Positions 39,994 through 48,689 are shown, counted from the stretch's first letter. The stretch: DNA of 64,000 nucleotides from Campylobacter curvus (GCF_013372125.1 NZ_CP053826.1:1488001-1552000), one strand, 5' to 3'. Translations and numbers: made by a program. Notes: generated by a model from the sequence alone, not told the origin.

Positions 39994-40608
39994 ATGCAAG
40001 GCTATATATTGCGCACGCAAAAGGTCAAAGACGAAGACCTTTTAGTCTATATATTAACACCCTCAAACGTCGTAAAATCATACCGCTTTTATGGTGCGCG
40101 ACATCCAAGCGTGATGAACGGCTATAAGATCGATTTTGAACTCATAGAAAATATAAATTTCTTACCACAGCTTCGAAGCGTGCTGCATCTTGGCTATCGC
40201 TGGCTACAAGACCGCGACAAACTCATCATCTGGCAGCAGTTTATGCGCCTCATTTACGATCATTTAAAAGATGTAGACAGCCTGGATGAAATTTACTTTA
40301 ACGAGCTTGATCTATGCGCCAAACGCTTCGAGCTGTCAAATGCCAAACGTCTTTTGATAGAAAGCTACGTGAGGATCTTGGAGTATGAGGGGCGCTTACA
40401 TCAAGAATTCGAGTGCTTCGTATGCGACGAGCCGATAGTCGGCAAGATGTGCCTCACGAGGGGATTTTTACCATCACATCCGCACTGTTTTGCAAGAAGC
40501 GAATTTGATATGGAAAAGATAGAGAAGCTGTTTGACACCAAAAGCACGATAGAGCTAAACGACGAAGAGGTGAATTCTCTTTACAAGATCGTTTTGGAGG
40601 GGCTGTGA
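39994..40608 (+). CDS. recO: Recombination protein RecO (epsilonproteobacterial type)
   Basis: A 204-residue protein. The N-terminal OB fold has GYILRTQKVKDEDLLVYILT and YRFYGARHPSVMNGYKIDFELI, then a helical domain and a partial zinc-like segment CDEPIVGKMCLTRGFLPSHPHCF. RecO loads RecA with RecR. It follows the dus stop with no gap (TAGATG) and ends the operon begun by accD. It is shorter than E. coli RecO, as is usual for this group. Confidence 0.82.
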   Translation: MQGYILRTQKVKDEDLLVYILTPSNVVKSYRFYGARHPSVMNGYKIDFELIENINFLPQLRSVLHLGYRWLQDRDKLIIWQQFMRLIYDHLKDVDSLDEIYFNELDLCAKRFELSNAKRLLIESYVRILEYEGRLHQEFECFVCDEPIVGKMCLTRGFLPSHPHCFARSEFDMEKIEKLFDTKSTIELNDEEVNSLYKIVLEGL

Positions 40609-40617
40609 GTTAAATTT

Positions 40618-40640
40618 AGGCCGAGCCGCCAACTCGGCCT
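40618..40640 (+). terminator. Hairpin after recO
   Basis: AGGCCGAG pairs with CTCGGCCT around a 7-nt loop directly after recO. T tracts are poor on both strands. It lies just outside the miniature element. Confidence 0.5.
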
Positions 40641-40647
40641 AAAATCA

Positions 40648-40911
40648 AATTTATTGGCTCTGTTATAATAAATCATTGATGCTTGCTTCGCAAACCCTGT
40701 TCGCTCCAGGAGCGACCTAGCACAGACGCGAACAGCGTTTGTGCGAGAGCGAGTAGCCGAACATATAGCACGATTTGCGCGGTCAGCTACCGCTTCCCTG
40801 TAAATCGGCGGCGATAGCGTCGCTTCACAAGGTTTTTGCTCGAATGCTGTTCGCATTCTCATGCTTTGAAAGCTGAAAATCAATGAAATATTTTAACAGG
40901 GCCAATTTATT
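40648..40911. mobile_element. Miniature inverted-repeat transposable element with target duplication
   Basis: The element is 40656-40903 (248 bp). The left end reads GGCTCTGTTATAATAAATCA then TTGAT; the right end, read in reverse, is GGCCCTGTTAAAATATTTCA then TTGAT, so about 20 of 25 bases match. Perfect 8-bp copies of AATTTATT flank it (40648-40655 and 40904-40911). No transposase is encoded. The interior is made of hairpins (for example GCGGT/ACCGC). Eight-base duplications and a GGYTCTGTT end are known for IS6- and IS1595-type elements, so one of those families may mobilise it. The right duplication includes the stop codon of the minus-strand von Willebrand gene. Confidence 0.88.
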
Positions 40912-41602
40912 TATCCTTAAGCACCTTGTCTTTCCACTTCGAGCTATCTTTTTTATCATTTGCGATATCCTTTGACAGCTCTGCGGCGGCTTCAAAATTT
41001 TTCCTGACACCTTCACTGGAATTTTTATACTTGACGGCGTTTGAGCCCTTTATACCAAGGCTTTCCGCCTCGGTAACGGCGTCCATGTTAGCACCTAAAA
41101 ATACAAATTCCCAGTCATGCTTGCTTTGTTTGGCGCTTATCATCTTTTTTATCTGCGCCTTTGTGTATTCCTTGCTAGAATTTTCCTGGCCGTCGGTTAT
41201 GATCACGAAAAGAACTCTGCTGTTTTTATCGTAGATGCCGCTAACGTTTTCTATCTTGTTTATAGTGCTTCCTATCGCGTCAAGAAGCGCGGTGTTGCCA
41301 CCTGCGCGGTATTCGTTAGGCGTTAGCTTTTGCACGTTTTTTATGTCTTCTCTGTCGTGGATAACGTTAAATTTCGTATCGAACAAGACCGTGGTGACTT
41401 TAGTCGTGATATTTAGATCCTTTTGTTTGTCTATCATCGAGTTAAAGCCACCTATCGTATCGTCCTCAAGCCCACTCATAGAGCCAGATTTATCGAGGAT
41501 CAGCACCATTTCAAGGCGATTAGGAGCCGAGGTATCGGGCGCTATCTCTTTTGCAAAAGCCCAAAGCAAGCACAATGCCAGCGTAATTATGATCTTTTTC
41601 AT
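40907..41602 (-). CDS. Exported von Willebrand factor type A domain protein
   Basis: A 231-residue protein with a signal peptide (MKKIIITLALCLLWAFA) and one VWA domain. The metal-dependent adhesion site is complete: DKSGS (37-41), the Thr in GGNTALLDAIG, and the Asp in FVIITDGQENSS. Such proteins bind ligands through Mg in the periplasm. The last 30 residues are Lys-rich. It is similar in build to stand-alone VWA proteins of unknown role, with no chelatase or pilus partner nearby. The stop codon lies inside a mobile-element target duplication. It is 23 bp from ttcA on the same strand. Confidence 0.85.
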   Translation of the reverse strand: MKKIIITLALCLLWAFAKEIAPDTSAPNRLEMVLILDKSGSMSGLEDDTIGGFNSMIDKQKDLNITTKVTTVLFDTKFNVIHDREDIKNVQKLTPNEYRAGGNTALLDAIGSTINKIENVSGIYDKNSRVLFVIITDGQENSSKEYTKAQIKKMISAKQSKHDWEFVFLGANMDAVTEAESLGIKGSNAVKYKNSSEGVRKNFEAAAELSKDIANDKKDSSKWKDKVLKDK

Positions 41603-41625
41603 ACACTCTCCTTTAAATTTGAAAT

Positions 41626-42396
41626 TTACTCGTCATCTTCACTAAATTTAGCCTCGCCAGAGCCAAAAAACGTATCCGTATGGATATTATGAAACGCAGC
41701 CTTTAACGAGGTGAATAGCTTTGGATTGTTTTTCTCCAGCTGGGCTAAAAGCTGCTTGGTCTCATATCTGGCGTGTGGCATCTTCACGTCAAATCTCATC
41801 GCCGGGCACGCCTCGTCTCCGATCACGCGAAGCTCGTTTCTGAGGGCATTTTCTCTAAGCTGCCTCTCACGCACGAATATAAACGGGCGGATGACCTCGA
41901 TGCCGTTTTTGGCTTTATATTTTGGTGCAAGTGTCCTAAGAGCGCCGTTATAAGTGAAATTCATAAAAAAGCTCTCCGCCGCATCGTCTAAATGGTGCGC
42001 GATGGCAAGCTTGTTAAAGCCGCCATTTAGCGCATGAGTATAAAGATATCCGCGCCTCATACGCGAGAAAAAGCTGCAAAAGCTGGAATTTTTACGGATC
42101 TTGTCCTTTGAAATTTCAAAGATAGAGCTGTCGATGACCTCGTGCTCGATACCATGCTCGTTGCAGTGGCGCGTGAGATAGGCGTAGTCCTCTCCCATGC
42201 CGTAGCTTAGAGTGACGGCTTTAAACTCAAATTTTTCAGGCGTGACGCGCTGCATATGCTTTAGCACGTGAGCAAGCGCCAAACTATCTTTGCCGCCACT
42301 CAAGCCGAGTAAAATTTTATCTCCGCCTTGCACCATCTTATACTGAGCGTTGGTCTTGCCGACCGTGCTTAGTATCTTTTTGCTTATGTCTATCAT
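41626..42396 (-). CDS. ttcA: TtcA-like tRNA 2-thiocytidine synthetase, one cluster cysteine replaced
   Basis: A 256-residue PP-loop ATPase with SGGKDS (33-38) and AIAHHLDDAAESFFMNFTYNG, as in TtcA, which thiolates C32 of some tRNAs with a [4Fe-4S] cluster. The E. coli cluster uses two cysteines spaced CxxC and one further on. Here the first is Cys107 (FCSFFSRMRRG) and the late one Cys197 (DEACPAMRFD), but the second position is Phe110 (codon TTC). The start overlaps the mtnN stop as ATGA. The TtcA-family call is firm; activity is uncertain. Confidence 0.85.
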   Translation of the reverse strand: MIDISKKILSTVGKTNAQYKMVQGGDKILLGLSGGKDSLALAHVLKHMQRVTPEKFEFKAVTLSYGMGEDYAYLTRHCNEHGIEHEVIDSSIFEISKDKIRKNSSFCSFFSRMRRGYLYTHALNGGFNKLAIAHHLDDAAESFFMNFTYNGALRTLAPKYKAKNGIEVIRPFIFVRERQLRENALRNELRVIGDEACPAMRFDVKMPHARYETKQLLAQLEKNNPKLFTSLKAAFHNIHTDTFFGSGEAKFSEDDE

Positions 42397-43076
42397 AAAG
42401 CCTCGACCATCGTAAGCATAAAGTCAGCACTCACCTTTGCAGAGCTATGTAAAAATTCGTCAAAGTCGAACTCCGCACCGCCGCCGGCCTCATCGCTTAT
42501 AGCGCGAAGTATGAAAAACGGCACGCCAAGCTGCGTACAAACTTGAGCCACGCTAGCGCCTTCCATCTCGACTACGTCGGCCTTGAAAACGACCTTTATC
42601 CAGTCCTTTTTATCCTTACTGCATACGAACTGATCGCCTGTCGCGATGACGCCGCTTTTTAGATCGAGTCCTTTTTGGGCTGCGACTTCGATGGCAAGCT
42701 TGTTTAGTCCATCATCGGTTTTACTAAAAACTTCGATCCCCGGCACATAGCCATAAGGATGTCCAAAAGCGGTGATATCAAGATCGTGTTGCGCTAGGCT
42801 CGTAGCATACATCAAGTCGCCGATCTTAAGCCCCTCACTGAGTGCACCTGCTACACCGGTGAAAAGTAGCTTGCTAGCTTTAAATTTCTCTATCATTATG
42901 CTGGTAGTTAGCGCCGCATTTACCTTACCGATCTTTGAATAAGCTATCACAAGCTGTTTGCCCTTATACGAAGCAAGATAAAATTTATTGTTAGCGTATG
43001 AGATCGTATCGTATTCGCCTACAGCCGATAAGATCGGCGTTACTTCCTCATCCATCGCCCCTAATATAGCTATCAT
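42393..43076 (-). CDS. mtnN: 5'-methylthioadenosine/S-adenosylhomocysteine nucleosidase
   Basis: A 227-residue PNP-family nucleosidase, Pfs. Seen: IAILGAMDEEVTPIL, LLFTGVAGALSEGLKIGD, the substrate loop VEMEGASVAQVC and catalytic Asp in ILRAISDEAGG. In Campylobacterota it also acts on aminodeoxyfutalosine in the menaquinone route, which links it to the deaminase gene in this window. The start overlaps fabD (ATGA). Confidence 0.97.
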   Translation of the reverse strand: MIAILGAMDEEVTPILSAVGEYDTISYANNKFYLASYKGKQLVIAYSKIGKVNAALTTSIMIEKFKASKLLFTGVAGALSEGLKIGDLMYATSLAQHDLDITAFGHPYGYVPGIEVFSKTDDGLNKLAIEVAAQKGLDLKSGVIATGDQFVCSKDKKDWIKVVFKADVVEMEGASVAQVCTQLGVPFFILRAISDEAGGGAEFDFDEFLHSSAKVSADFMLTMVEAL

Positions 43077-43999
43077 CTCTCCTCCAAAATTCTAACCGCC
43101 TCGTCAAGACTAGCCATATCGGTTATGCTAAGAGTCGGTTTATCGGTGATCTTTTTGTTTATGCCCTTAAGCGTAGCTGCGCCAAGCTCGATGAAACAAT
43201 CGACTTCGCTTTCGTAGTTTTTTATGCTTTGCTTGTATAAGACAGGCTTAACGAGCTGCTCTTTTAGTAAATTCAGCGCTTCATGCTTTGTAGTATATGT
43301 TTTTGCGCTAACGTTTGACACGACCGGAGCAAAATTTTGAGCTAAAATTTTTTCAAGCTCATCGGCCAAGCGGACACTAGCTGGCTGCAATATAGGGCAG
43401 TGGCTAGCGACTGACATATTTAAGAGCATGGTTCGCTTCGCGCCTGCTTCTTTAAATTTTGTCTCGAATTTAGCCAGATCCGCACGCACTCCGGCCACTA
43501 CGATCTGCCCGTCGCAGTTGTAGTTTGCAGCGTAAATTTGAAGCCCTTGCTCCATCGCCTCGGCACAGATGCTCTCTACCACATCGTCAGCAAGGCCAAG
43601 CACGACCATCATGCCCGCGTCCTTGCCTTCGCAGGCTTCTTGCATGAATTTACCGCGTAAATTTACAAGCTTTATAGTGTCTAAAAAGCTAAAAGCTTTA
43701 CTCGCGGCAAGCGCACCGAATTCGCCCAAGGAGTGACCTAGACTAAATTTAGGCTCTATGCTTAGCCTTTGCGCCAAAGCCTCATAGCTCATCAAAGAGT
43801 TTAAAATGATGGCGGGCTGCGTAAATTCACTGATAGCAAGCTCTTCGTTTTGCGTAAAAAGTAAATTTTTAAAATCTATCTTCAAGCGGTCGCTCGCACT
43901 CTCCAAAAGCTCGCGAGTGCAGGCGAAATTTTCATAAAATTCTCGACCCATGCCTACGCTTTGAGAGCCTTGACCCGCAAAAATCAACGCATATCTCAT
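43073..43999 (-). CDS. fabD: Malonyl-CoA:ACP transacylase
   Basis: A 308-residue FabD starting MRYALIFAGQGSQSVGMGRE. The nucleophile is in GHSLGEFGAL, and the active-site His follows in SVASHCPILQPA. The ATG at 43999 is chosen over one two codons upstream because AAGAG lies 6 nt before it. FabD makes malonyl-ACP for fatty acid elongation, and AccD is also in this window. Confidence 0.96.
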   Translation of the reverse strand: MRYALIFAGQGSQSVGMGREFYENFACTRELLESASDRLKIDFKNLLFTQNEELAISEFTQPAIILNSLMSYEALAQRLSIEPKFSLGHSLGEFGALAASKAFSFLDTIKLVNLRGKFMQEACEGKDAGMMVVLGLADDVVESICAEAMEQGLQIYAANYNCDGQIVVAGVRADLAKFETKFKEAGAKRTMLLNMSVASHCPILQPASVRLADELEKILAQNFAPVVSNVSAKTYTTKHEALNLLKEQLVKPVLYKQSIKNYESEVDCFIELGAATLKGINKKITDKPTLSITDMASLDEAVRILEER

Positions 44000-44008
44000 A
44001 GCCATCTC

Positions 44009-44608
44009 TTAATGATGATGTCCGCCGCAACCGCAGCCACCGTGACCATGCTCGTCGTCATCGTCATGATGATGTCCGTGGCCTCCGCAGCATTGATGTC
44101 CCTCGCCGTGATCATGTCCGTGTCCGCCGCAACCGCAGGTGTGAGCGCCGGCTACCATTCCTGTGGCTTTTTCATCTTCGCTCGCATCTCTGACCTCTAA
44201 AATTTCAACATTAAATAGCAGATCTTTGCCTGCGTAAGGGTGATTAAAATCCACTACGACATCGTCCTCGCCGATAGACTTTACTATCACGCGAACGCTC
44301 GAGCCATCCTCGTTTTGTCCGAAAAGCTCCATGCCTTCATGCAGATCTATGCCCGCAAACTGCTCTTTTGGGAGCGACTGCACGGCCTCGCTATTGTATT
44401 CTCCACATCCCTCGGCAGCTTTTATGTTTATCGCAGCCTTTTCTCCGGCTTTTAGCTTGCTGACCTCTTCTTCGAGCTTTTCGATTATATGCCCGCGACC
44501 GGTTATAAATGAAATTTGACCGCCATTTTGCATATTTGACTCTAAAATTTCGCCTGTTGCAGCGTCTTTTAGCTCATAAAACATTGTTATGACTTGATCT
44601 TTACTCAC
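44009..44608 (-). CDS. slyD: SlyD-type peptidyl-prolyl isomerase with His/Cys-rich metal tail
   Basis: A 199-residue FKBP. The FKBP and insert-in-flap domains cover residues 1-145 (VITMFYELKDAATGEILESN, GRGHIIEKLEEEV, NHPYAGKDLLFNVEILEV). Residues 154-199 are almost all His, Cys, Gly and Asp (for example CGCGGHGHDHGEGH), a nickel or zinc binding tail. SlyD folds proteins and gives nickel to hydrogenase maturation. The start is GTG at 44608 with AAGGAG 5 nt upstream. Confidence 0.95.
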   Translation of the reverse strand: MSKDQVITMFYELKDAATGEILESNMQNGGQISFITGRGHIIEKLEEEVSKLKAGEKAAINIKAAEGCGEYNSEAVQSLPKEQFAGIDLHEGMELFGQNEDGSSVRVIVKSIGEDDVVVDFNHPYAGKDLLFNVEILEVRDASEDEKATGMVAGAHTCGCGGHGHDHGEGHQCCGGHGHHHDDDDEHGHGGCGCGGHHH

Positions 44609-44668
44609 AATATCTCCTTTAAATTTCGATTTAAGATAATGTGAGATTATATCTAAAAAAGTTTAAAT

Positions 44669-45529
44669 TTAGTTTCTGCTAGGGGCGGCCTGCGCCTCTT
44701 TGCTGTCAGGATAACCTACCTTGAGAGCTTTATAAAAACGGTTCGCACTTTGGGTGTCGCCTATTTTATCAAAGCTGATAGCTGTGTGATAAAGGAGTTT
44801 GGAAGTATAGTCGGCTTTATCGCTGCCTTGTATGCTTTTTTGATAGTATTGTATAGCTGTACTGTATGATTTTTGCTTATAGGCTATCTCGCCTAAGTAA
44901 AAATTCGAAGCGGCCGGTTTGTAGCCTTTTTTATTAAGATACTCAAAATATTCGGCGGCTTCTGATGTTTTACCAGAATTTAGTAGCTTTATGCCTTCTG
45001 ACATAACGTCTTTATCGCTTTTATCACTAAAATTTGACTTAGTGGCCGAGTTGTCCGAGCTTGATTTGGTGTTAGCATTATTTTGCTTAGTAGAGGTGGT
45101 ATTTGAGTTTTTATCCAGCAAAGCACCTAAACGATTAAGCGTGGTAGTGATATTTTTATAGTTTTTCTCTTGAATCTGCCTAGTTTCATCTACATAAGCT
45201 TTTAAAGATGCGAAATTTTCACCGGAGCTATTGACATCACCGTTGACTCTTAACTCGAGGTCATTGATCTTTTGCTCAAGCTTATTCATCCTAAGGCTCA
45301 TGCTCTCTATCAGACTTTGAAGCCCTTGTATCTGCTCGGAAACACTATTCATATTTTCTTCTATGCTTTGAACGCTTCGCTTATTATTCAAAGCGGCTTT
45401 TTCACTATCGGTAAGACCATATGGATTTGCGTTATTGATATCTCCTGCATCAAATGCAGAAACTTCTTGAGACCAAGTAGAGAGGGCGGCTCCCAAAGAG
45501 AGAGCCGCAAAAACTATTTTTTTATCCAT
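44669..45529 (-). CDS. cpoB: Cell-division coordinator CpoB (YbgF)
   Basis: A 286-residue periplasmic protein with a signal peptide (MDKKIVFAALSLGAALSTWSQ), a coiled-coil (MNSVSEQIQGLQSLIESMSLRMNKLEQKINDLE), a low-complexity Asn/Ser stretch and C-terminal TPR repeats (GIKLLNSGKTSEAAEYFEYLNKKGY, NFYLGEIAYKQKSYSTAIQYYQKSI). It trimerises and binds TolA in E. coli. It is last in the tol-pal group. Confidence 0.93.
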   Translation of the reverse strand: MDKKIVFAALSLGAALSTWSQEVSAFDAGDINNANPYGLTDSEKAALNNKRSVQSIEENMNSVSEQIQGLQSLIESMSLRMNKLEQKINDLELRVNGDVNSSGENFASLKAYVDETRQIQEKNYKNITTTLNRLGALLDKNSNTTSTKQNNANTKSSSDNSATKSNFSDKSDKDVMSEGIKLLNSGKTSEAAEYFEYLNKKGYKPAASNFYLGEIAYKQKSYSTAIQYYQKSIQGSDKADYTSKLLYHTAISFDKIGDTQSANRFYKALKVGYPDSKEAQAAPSRN

Positions 45530-45535
45530 TATAAA

Positions 45536-46042
45536 TTATGGAAGGACTTTAAATTCTGCACGTCTGTTTTGAGCATCGCAAGCTTTAGTTTTATCTGTGC
45601 AAACAGGATTGCTTTCGCCAAAGCTAACTACGGCTATTCTATCAGCACTTACGCCATTTCTTACTAGAGCGTCTTTTGTGCTCTTAGCACGTTTTAGACC
45701 AAGTGCATAGTTGTATTCGTCTGTACCCCACTCATCGCAGTTACCTTCGACTTTGATAGAAAGAGCTTGAGCGTCTGCTTGATTGAATATAGCAGCATTT
45801 GCACTTACAGTACCTTGTTGATCTGCTTTGATGTTAAATTTATCGAAGTCAAAGTATACGTTTTTAACTTGGCTTTCGATATTAGCTATAAGCGCCGCCA
45901 ATCTATCTGCATCACTCATACCCATATTTGAGTCTGATGTTTGATTTGAATTTGCATTCATATCGACTTCAGGGTTTTTAGAGCTACAACCGCTCAACAA
46001 TAAAGCTGCAACAGCAACACTTGCTAGAACTACTTTTTTCAT
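45536..46042 (-). CDS. pal: Peptidoglycan-associated lipoprotein Pal (Omp18)
   Basis: A 168-residue lipoprotein with the lipobox LLLSGC and acylated Cys19. The OmpA-like peptidoglycan-binding domain is YFDFDKFNIKADQQG, EGNCDEWGTDEYNYALGLKRAKSTKDAL and FGESNPVCTDKTKACDAQNRRAEF. It tethers the outer membrane to peptidoglycan and is a known immunogen in C. jejuni. It has its own -10 box. Confidence 0.97.
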   Translation of the reverse strand: MKKVVLASVAVAALLLSGCSSKNPEVDMNANSNQTSDSNMGMSDADRLAALIANIESQVKNVYFDFDKFNIKADQQGTVSANAAIFNQADAQALSIKVEGNCDEWGTDEYNYALGLKRAKSTKDALVRNGVSADRIAVVSFGESNPVCTDKTKACDAQNRRAEFKVLP

Positions 46043-46071
46043 TCCACATCCTTTTTAAAAAATTTGGTCGC

Positions 46072-46077
46072 ATTATA
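46072..46077 (-). promoter_or_regulatory. -10 box for pal
   Basis: Minus-strand TATAAT in GGTATAATGCG, 30 bp before the pal ATG, inside the tolB-pal gap. Confidence 0.6.
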
Positions 46078-46096
46078 CCATAAAAATTTTAAATAT

Positions 46097-47362
46097 TTAC
46101 CAATCTATAGACTGAATTCTACCGACTTTTAACGGAAACTGAAAGCTTCTGTTTTCATTTAGTCTTACCACGCCAAGCGAACTTTGACCTCCGAGTTCTT
46201 TTATAAACACGACGCTTTGGCCATCGCTTGAAAATCTCGGATAATTATTCTTTCCACTGGCGGTGAGCTGGCGTATAAAATCCGTTTGCGTAGATATCAA
46301 ATATATATTAAACGTTCCGGCATCTCCACTACTCTCACGACTTGAATACACAATATAGTTTTCAAACGTGCTTACAGAGTTGTTGTTTTTACCGTGAAAT
46401 ACCATCTGCTCGACGGTCCCGCCGGCATTTGCGCTGGTAGCAAAGACATTTGGATAGCCGAGTCTATCGGATACGAAAACTATCCTGCTATCGCCATCGA
46501 CGAAATTTCCATTGACATCTATGCCCGGATAGTTTGTGATCTGCGTCAAACCTTTGGTCGCTATATTATAAATATAAATATCAGGCTGATCTTTTGGCGC
46601 CATAGTAAGCAAAATTTTACTTCCGTCTTTGCTGACGTCCGAAGCTATCAGCATGCCTACACTATCTATGATCTTTGTCTTCGTTCCGCTAGTAAGGTCG
46701 TATCTAAATAGGGTCGGCTTATTATTGACATAAGAAGTGTAGTAAAATTTCGTTTGATCGGCGCCGCCCCATTTAGGAAATATATTCAGTCCTCCACTGA
46801 CTATCGTCTTCTGATATGTCAGAGTATAGTCGGCAACTACGATAGAGCTTTGGCGAGCTGAAGTATATTTTGAGAAAATGATAAATTTCTCCATCCAGCC
46901 AACCGGAGGTAAATTTAGCTCGTTTGTCAGCTCAACTATGCTTTTGTGCGCCAAAAACGGATATTTTGCACCGTCTGGCATAGTATAGACTTTTTCATAT
47001 TTCGTTGTCGCGGTTTTTGCGTTTATGAGCTTTACTTTGAGTGTAAGAGGCGAATTTGCCGAGCCTTCGAGTGCGTATCTAAATATAAGCTCGACACCCT
47101 TATCACTCATGGTATTTGTCTGCGCGGTGCCCTCATAAGTAGAAGGTACATGATCTTCGATGACCTCAAAGTCAGAGCTTACCTTCAGATCGCCAAGCAT
47201 GATCTTAAAGAATTTATCTTTAAAATTTGCATCCCCTACCGCCGTAGTCGCATCTTGCAAAGCGATCTTTGGAAGTGCGATGCCTTGATTTATGACCGAT
47301 ATCGTCGCATCAGCAGCATAAAGTCCCAAAGCGACGCATAAAAAAAGAAAAATTTTTCTCAT
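46097..47362 (-). CDS. tolB: Tol-Pal translocation protein TolB
   Basis: A 421-residue periplasmic protein with a signal peptide (MRKIFLFLCVALGLYAADA), an N-terminal alpha/beta domain, and a six-bladed beta-propeller with WD40-like PD40 repeats (LIASDVSKDGSKILLTMAPKDQPDIYIYN, NYPRFSSDGQSVVFI). It links Pal with TolA. Confidence 0.96.
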   Translation of the reverse strand: MRKIFLFLCVALGLYAADATISVINQGIALPKIALQDATTAVGDANFKDKFFKIMLGDLKVSSDFEVIEDHVPSTYEGTAQTNTMSDKGVELIFRYALEGSANSPLTLKVKLINAKTATTKYEKVYTMPDGAKYPFLAHKSIVELTNELNLPPVGWMEKFIIFSKYTSARQSSIVVADYTLTYQKTIVSGGLNIFPKWGGADQTKFYYTSYVNNKPTLFRYDLTSGTKTKIIDSVGMLIASDVSKDGSKILLTMAPKDQPDIYIYNIATKGLTQITNYPGIDVNGNFVDGDSRIVFVSDRLGYPNVFATSANAGGTVEQMVFHGKNNNSVSTFENYIVYSSRESSGDAGTFNIYLISTQTDFIRQLTASGKNNYPRFSSDGQSVVFIKELGGQSSLGVVRLNENRSFQFPLKVGRIQSIDW

Positions 47363-47383
47363 TATTGCTCCATTTCTTAAATT

Positions 47384-48289
47384 TTATTCTAGTTTATCTT
47401 CTAATTTTAAATTAAAAGTAATACTTTTACCATCCGGAGAAAACGGGAATTTCTCCGTAGTCAGTTTTTCCAAGCATTCTCTTACTTTATTGTTAAATTC
47501 TTCATTATAAGATAGCTCCAAAATTTCATAGCTGAAATTCCCGCTTCCATCTATCATAAATTTAACCGTTGCGACATCGTTTGAATCAGCCTTATAGCTC
47601 TGCCATCTTCTTTGTATCTGCTTTGCTATCGCACCCCTTAAAGGGTCATAAACACCAGTAGCTTGCGACTTTGGCGCTTTTGAGACCGTATCTATCTGCA
47701 GGCTTTTTATGATATCACTTGCTTGCTTGGCGGCTTGAGAATTGGCCACCTCGCTTTTTTTACGGCTTTGCACTTTTTGCTCCGGCTTTGCGATACCATT
47801 ATCTTTTTTTAGCTTCGTCGTATCGATACTGCTAAAAAGATCCTTGATATTTGGAGTCTCCACCGGCTTTGGCGGCTCAGGTTTTGTGTCCGGTTTTTCG
47901 CTAGGCTCAGGTATCTCGGGCTTTGGCTTCGGTTTTAGCTCTGGCTTTGGCTGCTCTTTCGGGGGAGTCGGTATGCTCGGAGTAGGTAGCGGCTCTTCTG
48001 GAACTACCGGTTTGTTCGTAGTTTCCACCTTGGCCTCTTGCGACTCTTTTTTGGGTTCTGGCTGCGTTTGTTTGACTATTTCATTAGCTTGTTTAGGAGC
48101 CTTTATAGTTTCGGCTACCTCTCTATCCACCATGACGACATCCATAAATGCATCTTTATCGTCAGTATATTTTTTAGCAGGCTCAGAAAAAAATGTAAGC
48201 TTGATAAAAAGCATAAGTACTATCGTTAGATAAAGTGACAGGGCTACAAAAAACGAACTAACGGTAGGAAATTTTACTTTACTTGGCAT
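47384..48289 (-). CDS. tolA: TolA-like protein with TonB-type C-terminus
   Basis: A 301-residue protein with one N-terminal helix (VSSFFVALSLYLTIVLMLFIKL), a Pro/Lys/Glu-rich spacer (about 65-150; PKPELKPKPKPEIPEP), and a C-terminal TolA/TonB domain (GAIAKQIQRRWQSYKADSNDVATVKFMIDGSGNFSYEIL). Campylobacter annotations vary between TonB and TolA; location between tolR and tolB favours TolA. It bridges the inner membrane TolQR complex to TolB and Pal. Confidence 0.9.
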   Translation of the reverse strand: MPSKVKFPTVSSFFVALSLYLTIVLMLFIKLTFFSEPAKKYTDDKDAFMDVVMVDREVAETIKAPKQANEIVKQTQPEPKKESQEAKVETTNKPVVPEEPLPTPSIPTPPKEQPKPELKPKPKPEIPEPSEKPDTKPEPPKPVETPNIKDLFSSIDTTKLKKDNGIAKPEQKVQSRKKSEVANSQAAKQASDIIKSLQIDTVSKAPKSQATGVYDPLRGAIAKQIQRRWQSYKADSNDVATVKFMIDGSGNFSYEILELSYNEEFNNKVRECLEKLTTEKFPFSPDGKSITFNLKLEDKLE

Positions 48290-48290
48290 C

Positions 48291-48689
48291 TTATCCGTTT
48301 GTTTCTAAGGCGACTTTGTTAAATCCCGCATTTTTGAGGGTCTTTAGCACAAACATAACATCATCGTATCTTAAATTTTTATCCGCCTTGATATATATAG
48401 GTAAGCTTTTGTCGTATTTACCACCCATCAAAGCGATATTATCAGGAAATTCAGCAAGACTCATCAGACTCTGATCTATCCTGACTTGCCTTTGGGCATT
48501 TATGGATACGATCAGATCTTTTTGTTTCGCGGTAGAAGTCTTAGTCTTTGAACCATCCGGCAAAGCGATATCCTCTTGATAAACAAGCGTAGGAGTCGTG
48601 ACCATCAAGATAGCCAGCAAAACCAGCATGATGTCAACAAGAGGAGTTATGTTTAGTTCCGGCTTTTCATCATCAAATTTAAGAGCCAT
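48291..48689 (-). CDS. tolR: TolR/ExbD-type motor subunit
   Basis: A 132-residue protein with a single helix (INITPLVDIMLVLLAILMVTTPTLVYQ) bearing the proton-path Asp in PLVDIMLVLL, and a periplasmic domain ending NAGFNKVALETNG. With TolQ it forms a proton-driven motor. The gene abuts tolQ and tolA. Confidence 0.95.
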   Translation of the reverse strand: MALKFDDEKPELNITPLVDIMLVLLAILMVTTPTLVYQEDIALPDGSKTKTSTAKQKDLIVSINAQRQVRIDQSLMSLAEFPDNIALMGGKYDKSLPIYIKADKNLRYDDVMFVLKTLKNAGFNKVALETNG

